From: Gonium pectorale
Taxonomy: Eukaryota; Chlorophyta; Chlorophyceae; Chlamydomonadales; Volvocaceae
Direction of reading: 5' to 3'
NCBI GenBank assembly: GCA_001584585.1
Contig: LSYV01000010.1
Location: 2,284,127-2,308,316 of the forward strand
DNA: 24,190 nucleotides
Below, in pieces: positions 19,184-24,190 of this stretch (within the stretch, counting starts at the first letter, position 1; each line of letters starts with the position of its first letter). The translations under genes and the position numbers were made by a program. The notes below the pieces were generated by a model that saw only the letters and a list, made by a program, of their open reading frames with translations, searched no databases and was not told the origin of the DNA.

Positions 19184-22100
19184 ATGGCAGGGCGCATGAG
19201 GTCAGGCCTTGGATTCTCCACGCGCGGTACTTCTGGCGAGCGCTTCCAGGCCTTCGTCATCGTCGCCCTGTCGCTCTCTGCCTGCTGCACTGCGCAAGTG
19301 CAAGCGGACCGCCGTGAGGCAAGCGCATCTGGTGGTTCGAAGCAATATACTGGTAGGTCGTCAAGCGTGGCACTGCACGCAGGGGAACCCTGCCTCGTGT
19401 GTGGCGCTCCGTCCCCGCGCGCGCTTCGCGAGCCCGTAGCGCGTGCATGCATCTGCGACACACATATGCGAGTGCGCTTAGTCGGAGCCTCATTTTGAGT
19501 CGTATGGGTTGGACAGGAGGGGTGGACAGATGCCCACGGCACGGGGTTCGTTCAAACTCTAGCTGGAACTGGCGTTAGCAGTCATACCTTGCAGTTCCGT
19601 ACAAGGGGTTGTGGAGGTGGGGCCTCGCAAAGGCAGGGCCATGTGGCAGAGCCAGGGCCATGTGGTAGAGCCAGGGCGGCCTGCATGTTCTGGCGTTGGA
19701 GCCGGCCGCGCAGGGATAGTGCGGGTGTGTACGTATGTACGGGTTTATGTATGCGAGTGTGTACCACCGCCGAGCGATTGCCTTCCCCCACCTTGCCTCA
19801 ACCGCCCTCATCGCAGGCTTTGAGCACCTCCTCCACTACGTCGTAAGTCCTTCTCGCCTCCGGTGCTTATGTACGGCACATACACACCCTGCACACCCTA
19901 ACACACACCGTGCACGGAATGCCAGACTGCTCGACTGTTTGCCTCGCCTCGCTCGTCTGTTTGCAGCCTGTTTGCAGCCTGTCCACACGCACGCACATTC
20001 GCATGACGTAACCCACACCGTGGACGGCCTGCCCAGGACAGCCATAGCGGTGCTGAGTGTCGCCTGCGTGGGCGTGTACTGTTTGCTGCTCCGTCGTGCC
20101 GCTGGCTGGTTGCGCGCCCTGGATTGCCCAGCGTGCAGCCAACCGCACCCTTTCAGCTGCATCCACCGGTCCACCAGTCACCAGACCGGCACCAGACCTC
20201 CCCTCGCCCCGCCGCACCGGGCCACACGCATGCCCTGCCTGTTAGACCCTTTCGACCTGTCTTTTTCTGCACTCCAACACGAAAACGTAAGACACCCTGC
20301 AGTGGCGTGGCGTGGCGAAAATGCACAAGCGCCATTGTGCTGTGCCGTACCAGTACCTGAAGGCTCCTCTTGTTCTCCTTGGCTTGCCATTCTCGGGCTC
20401 CCCGGGTCCGCGCCGCTGTAACAGACGTACCTGCTCATGGGCTGCTCCACCGCTCTGCTGCTGCTGAGCGCGGGGGCGCTGCTGAAGATGCCCCGACCCG
20501 ACTGCTGCTGCTACAACGTCGAATACTCGGACGCAGCCACCTGCAACGGTGGGCGCGCGATCGGGCCGCAGGGCGGGGGATGCGGCGACGGGATGGCGAG
20601 GGGCGAGGGCTCACGGAGCGCTGAGTGACGAACGTCCGCGCTGCTTCGATCCGCCATCGCGTAGATCATCACCGTAGGGTGTTGGAACATTCTCGGGGTT
20701 TGCGCGTCGGCGCCCAGCGCGGCGTGTGTGCGTGCGTGCAGGGTGCGAGCCGTACTCGTTGGGCAGGTGCAGGTACGGGTGCCGTACCTGGATGCGGAGC
20801 CACGGCACGCCCCTTCCCGTCCCGATCAGAGTCACGTCTTTCCGTCGTCCCAAGGACATGTAGCGACATCGCGTCGTGCTGCACCGTGTGGTGCATGTGG
20901 TGTGTACGGCACGGCCGAGGCCATACAGCACACTTCAGGAAGCGCACGGCAATGGCAGCCTCCCATACCCTTGCGCTGATGCCTGACCTGATGCCCTTGC
21001 GACTCCGAGGCATGGCCACACAAAAGCCAACACCCGCCCAACGCCCCCCGCGCACGCCGAAGCAGGGACGCCCTGCTGCGTGTGCGCTAGCATCCGGCAG
21101 GCCAACAACACGATGGTCTTCGCATGGGGCCTGCTGCTCATGTGCCGCCTGGCGATTGAGTGCGTGCGGGGGCGGGGCGGGGGCGGTCGGGGCGTTGGGG
21201 GAGAAAGGGTATGACAATAAGAGGCTGGGCGCCAGCAGCATTTGTTCCGTTCTCGGGGAAGGGACGTGCGCGTACGCGCGTGGTCCCCCGTACACAGCAG
21301 GCTGCTGGCCGGCCCCAACCGCCGCGCACTGGCCGCTAGACGCCTCAGCAGTCAGCACCCAGGCCGCAAGCAGACGCACCCGCGTGGGGCTTGCTCCTCG
21401 TTGTGACGCCTGGCGGCAGGGTGGGCGTGGCCAGGGGCTGGGCGTATGGGATATGGCCGCCTGTGGGGTTCACGCTGCAGGGCCCCGAGGGGTGCGTGTG
21501 TCTCTGCCCAGTGCCACCCACCACGCTGGGCGCGAGTGCGGCGCGCTCCGGCACGGCTCCCCGCCACGCCCGCCCGCCCGCCCGCGTGGTTTTCTTGCGT
21601 TGGATGCAGTAGGGTCTCGACCCCTCGTCGGCGTGCTCTACGCGCCGCGTCCCTCCCAACGTGCAGCACCGCCGCTGCCCCGCCGCTGCGTGCCGAGCGG
21701 TTGCACACCTGCACTTTGCCCTGTTCCGGTCGCGTGTCCTCCCCCGCGCCCGTTTCCAAGCTCTACTATCCCCCTCCCCCGCCCTCGTGCGCTCCCCGCC
21801 GTTCCCCTGCCGCAGCGTCGACCTGGCGTTCCTGTACCCGCTGCTGGGCTTCTGTGTGCTGCACGCTGCGACCTTCGTGGCGGTGCACATGCTGGTAGGC
21901 GAGGGCAGATTGTGGACGGGCTGCAGTTTGTACAAGAGGGGAATACGGGGATGGTTGGGAGCGCGTGCCTGCATCGGAGGGAGGGCGGCTGACTACAGCC
22001 GCGCAGCGCCTGGGCTGCTGTGCGGCTGGGGCGCCAGCAGCGTCGGCGCGTCGCGTAAGCGGTGCGGCCGTGGGAGAGCGCCACTCGGCGGGATTCGACG

Positions 22101-23834
22101 CACGGAAGGGCAGTACCGTACGGTACACCGTACGGTACACGCCCACAGCGATCCGGGACAACAGGCGGAAGTCTGTCCTGGCGCTGGGCCTTCATTCCAA
22201 GCCAGCGGATGGGACCACTCGGACACCGCCGTACCATGTGCCGTACGCTCGTACCGCAACACCGCGATTGCACGCGAGCCCCAAACTGCTGACCGAGCTC
22301 GGCCGCCAGCCTGCTTGCTGCCATGGCTCTCAACCTCTCAAGCAACCCGGCACGTAGCGGATGTGGCAGCGCCCCCCCCCACACACACAGTCGCTAGAAC
22401 GCTAGAATGCCAGACTGCTCGGCTGTTCGACTGTTTGCCTCGCCTCGCTCGCCTTCCTCGCCTAGTCTGTTTGCCTAGTCTATTTGCTTGCAGCATCCAT
22501 CAGTCCACAAGCACGCACGCATATTCGCACGACGTAACACAGTCGCACAGCGCCTCGGTGGGCTCATCCTCAGTATTCCTCGTGCACCTCCCCCGCGCCG
22601 TACATACCATGTACCGTACGCACCATGTACCGTACGCTTGTACGCCGCGCGCACCACCCCGCAGATGCGGAGGTACCGGCGGCAGGCTGCGGCGCAAGGA
22701 GACCAGTCGTCCAACGGCGTGCGGCGCGACGCGCAGCCGCCGACTGCGCCGGGAGGGCCGACCTCTCTGCCCCGCATCCAGACTATGAGCGCCGAGCTCG
22801 TCCTGGTGCTCCAGCCGGACTATGGCTACAGCGGAGCGGACGGCAAGGAGGAGGATGCCCGCCGCCGCGCCAGCGGCGGCGGAGGAGGAGGCGACGTGGA
22901 GGAAGCGTCGGGGCCGGCCAAGGGCCTGTCGTGGGCGTTGCACTACACACGCGTCGGCGCCAGGCAGCCGGCACCGCGCCAGCCGGCTTCGCCCATGGCG
23001 CCTGGCGGTGGCCTGCCCGGCCCCTCTCGTCTGGTCGACGCCGCGTCGTGGCCCCAGGAGGGAGCAGCACCGCCCGCAGTGCTCAGCGGCGCAACCGCCG
23101 CTGCTGGACCTCACGGCGCCAGCCCTCGCACCGGGCCCGCCGCCGCCGCGCCGAGCAGCGGAGGCGCCCTCCTTCGGTCTCACACCTCTGGCGACTTCTT
23201 CCGGACTGTGGAGCCGTCCTGGCCCGTGGCCCCGGTGCGTGCGGCGGCCCGCGCAGCTGGCGCAAGCGGTGCTGGCGGCCTCGGCGGCGCTGGAGCGCGT
23301 GTTGCAGCGTGCCCACGGAGCGCCAGCTGCGGGCTCCCTCTCGCCGGCGCGGAGCTAGCGGCGGCTGGGGCGGAGGTGACGGGCCCGCTCCTGGGAGCAG
23401 GGCACCATCGGTCGGCCGCGGCGACAGCGGCCGTCTCCGCGGCGCAGGGGCCGCTGCCGCCGTCGCCTCGCCAGGCGCCAGCCGCGGGTCCCACGCTCGC
23501 CGTGCTGCAGGGCGGCGCCCCGCCGGGCTCACCGATGGCGGGACGGGTGCGGCAGCTCCTGCGGGGCAGCACGGGCCTGGCGTTGGAGGCCGCTGAGGCA
23601 GCGCCCAGGCGGGACGCGGGCGGGCAGGCCGGAGCTCTGCCGCTGGCGACCGCGCGCTCCGACGCGGCCGCCTCTGGGATGGCGACAGCGGTGGCTGCGG
23701 CCCTCGGGTCGGCAGTACGGCGGGCTCGCTCCGGGGCGCTGCCCCCGCCTCTGGGGCCCAGCGGGCTCCGGGGCTCGCAGGCGAGATACGAGCCGCTGAG
23801 TGGCGGCCCGGCAGCAGGCGAAGGGGGAGCCTGA
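19184..23834 (+). CDS. uncharacterised multi-pass membrane protein with Cys-rich loop and long disordered tail, 6 exons
   Basis: Exons 19184-19352, 19817-19842, 20425-20548, 21066-21159, 21816-21894 and 22665-23834 (TGA) join with matching phases (1,0,1,2,0) to 553 residues. Hydrophobic segments: residues about 21-38 (FQAFVIVALSLSACC, a signal peptide or first membrane helix), about 65-86 (TYLLMGCSTALLLLSAGALL), about 123-137 (MVFAWGLLLMCRLAI) and about 139-164 (LAFLYPLLGFCVLHAATFVA). Between the second and third lies a loop with eight Cys (DCCCYNVEYSDAATCNG, then TPCCVC) and an NNT glycosylation sequon. After MRRYRRQ the remaining residues are Ala/Gly/Pro/Ser/Arg-rich and presumably cytosolic; SAELVLVLQPDYGYSG is the only ordered-looking patch. 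Weak points: exon 2 is only 26 bases; the exon 4 acceptor (GAAGCAG) is purine-rich; and the start could be the Met at 19196. The ATG lies in a good context (GCCATGG). Function unknown. Confidence 0.68.
19634..19679 (+). repeat. 19-bp tandem repeat in intron 1 of the membrane-protein gene
   Basis: CAGGGCCATGTGGCAGAGC (19634-19652) is followed directly by the same unit with one C-to-T change (19653-19671), then by the start of a third copy, CAGGGCGG. Confidence 0.65.
19917..20012 (+). repeat. intronic repeat, copy A
   Basis: This stretch in intron 2 (19843-20424) shares long blocks, in the same order, with 22405-22538 in intron 5: GAATGCCAGACTGCTCG, GACTGTTTGCCTCGCCTCGC, TCTGTTTGC, CACGCACGCA, ATTCGCA and GACGTAAC. 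Copy A is preceded by a CA-rich run. It also contains two TTTGCAG acceptor-like sites, which could mislead gene prediction. Confidence 0.75.
22113..22138. repeat. GTACCGTACGGTAC palindromes in tandem
   Basis: A perfect 14-bp palindrome (22113-22126) is followed at once by ACCGTACGGTAC, so the unit is repeated at about 13 bases. It lies in intron 5 of the membrane-protein gene. Confidence 0.7.
22405..22538 (+). repeat. intronic repeat, copy B
   Basis: Second copy of the repeat at 19917-20012, here in intron 5 (21895-22664). It is about 38 bases longer, through inserted blocks such as GCTGTTC and CCTTCCTCGCCTAG. It too is preceded by a C-run and a CA run. Both copies lie in the same orientation within introns of one gene. 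Confidence 0.75.
22606..22637 (+). repeat. two tandem copies of a 16-bp GTAC motif
   Basis: ACCATGTACCGTACGC occurs at 22606-22621 and again, identical, at 22622-22637. This is 27 bases before the last acceptor (22661-22664) of the membrane-protein gene, in the zone where a branch point would be expected. Confidence 0.65.
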
Positions 23835-24190
23835 GCGCGGGTGGGCAGAGGGGAGGCCCCACTGCGCGCTACTGACAGAGCTGGGTGGGGGCTGGGCTGC
23901 TGCGGTGGGTGCCGGTGTGCGCTGGGCGATGGGGGGGGGCCCTCTGTAGCAATGCCCCAAGGGGCAAGGCTGTTGCAAACGGCGCCGGGAATGGACAACG
24001 CCGGGGGTCATGAGAGACAGACAGGGATAGCGAGAGAAACGGACGAGGCTTGCAACGAGATGCCGTGCGGTGGCCGTGCTTGGTGTTGCTGGGTGCATGG
24101 GGCTCAGGCTGGGGTTGGTAAGTTGGTCAAACGGGTCTGAGCGCGTTACGCGGGCTGGGGGATATGCCCTACTAGGGTACATTGTGTGTT
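23835..24190. other. 3' UTR / downstream of the membrane-protein gene
   Basis: No further gene is recognisable. There is no TGTAA between the stop and the window end, so the poly(A) site probably lies beyond 24190 or uses a variant. A run of nine G at 23930-23938 is the only notable feature. Confidence 0.4.

Noticed and set aside
19978..20120. Extra exon with a hydrophobic run (TAIAVLSVACVGVYCLLL) in the membrane-protein gene
   Set aside because: Its TTTGCAG acceptor lies inside the repeat also found in intron 5. The alternative acceptors and available donors do not keep frame with both neighbours, while joining 19842 directly to 20425 does.
20425..21894. MLO-family assignment for the membrane-protein gene
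   Set aside because: Spacing of the LLMGCSTALLLL segment and following Cys faintly recalls MLO, but the first helix, the later Cys pattern and the remaining membrane helices do not fit.

Overview
The window is nuclear DNA of a eukaryote, most likely a green alga of the Chlamydomonas/Volvox group (Chlamydomonadales). The evidence is: GC-rich exons broken by many introns with GTNNGN donors and C/T-rich tracts before CAG acceptors; very long Ala/Pro/Ser/Gly low-complexity stretches inside and after conserved domains; TGTAA motifs placed like algal poly(A) signals; and a guanylyl cyclase built like the large cyclase family of these algae. All gene models were spliced by eye, and every one keeps frame across all its junctions. 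A 20-base run of N (10232-10251) marks an assembly gap.

Layout. (1) 1-663: leader region with no convincing protein, holding a hairpin just before the first gene. (2) 664-7968, plus strand: an eleven-exon guanylyl cyclase of about 1517 residues. It has a PAS-like sensor split by a very large low-complexity insertion, a helical linker, a complete class III catalytic domain and a disordered tail. (3) 7969-10899: mostly non-genic. It holds a short ORF with a HEAT-like motif, exon-like scraps on both sides of the gap, and small perfect hairpins. (4) 10900-11504, plus strand: a three-exon DPH3/KTI11 gene (86 residues) with all four zinc-binding cysteines. (5) 11505-13964: no gene I can support. 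(6) 16463-13965, minus strand: a three-exon gene for a 711-residue protein, unassigned and possibly ciliary. (7) 16464-19183: no gene I can support, but it contains a 12-bp perfect inverted repeat. (8) 19184-23834, plus strand: a six-exon gene for a 553-residue protein with a signal-anchor-like N-terminus, three further hydrophobic segments, a Cys-rich loop and a 389-residue disordered tail. Its family is not recognised.

The genes do not form an operon or an obvious pathway. The cyclase would make cGMP, DPH3 serves diphthamide synthesis on elongation factor 2 and tRNA wobble modification, and the other two are uncharacterised. The introns carry several kinds of repeat: a 44-45 bp minisatellite, a 93-bp-spaced duplication, a repeat shared by two introns of one gene, and GTAC-centred palindromes. 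These are the main features not explained by the genes.
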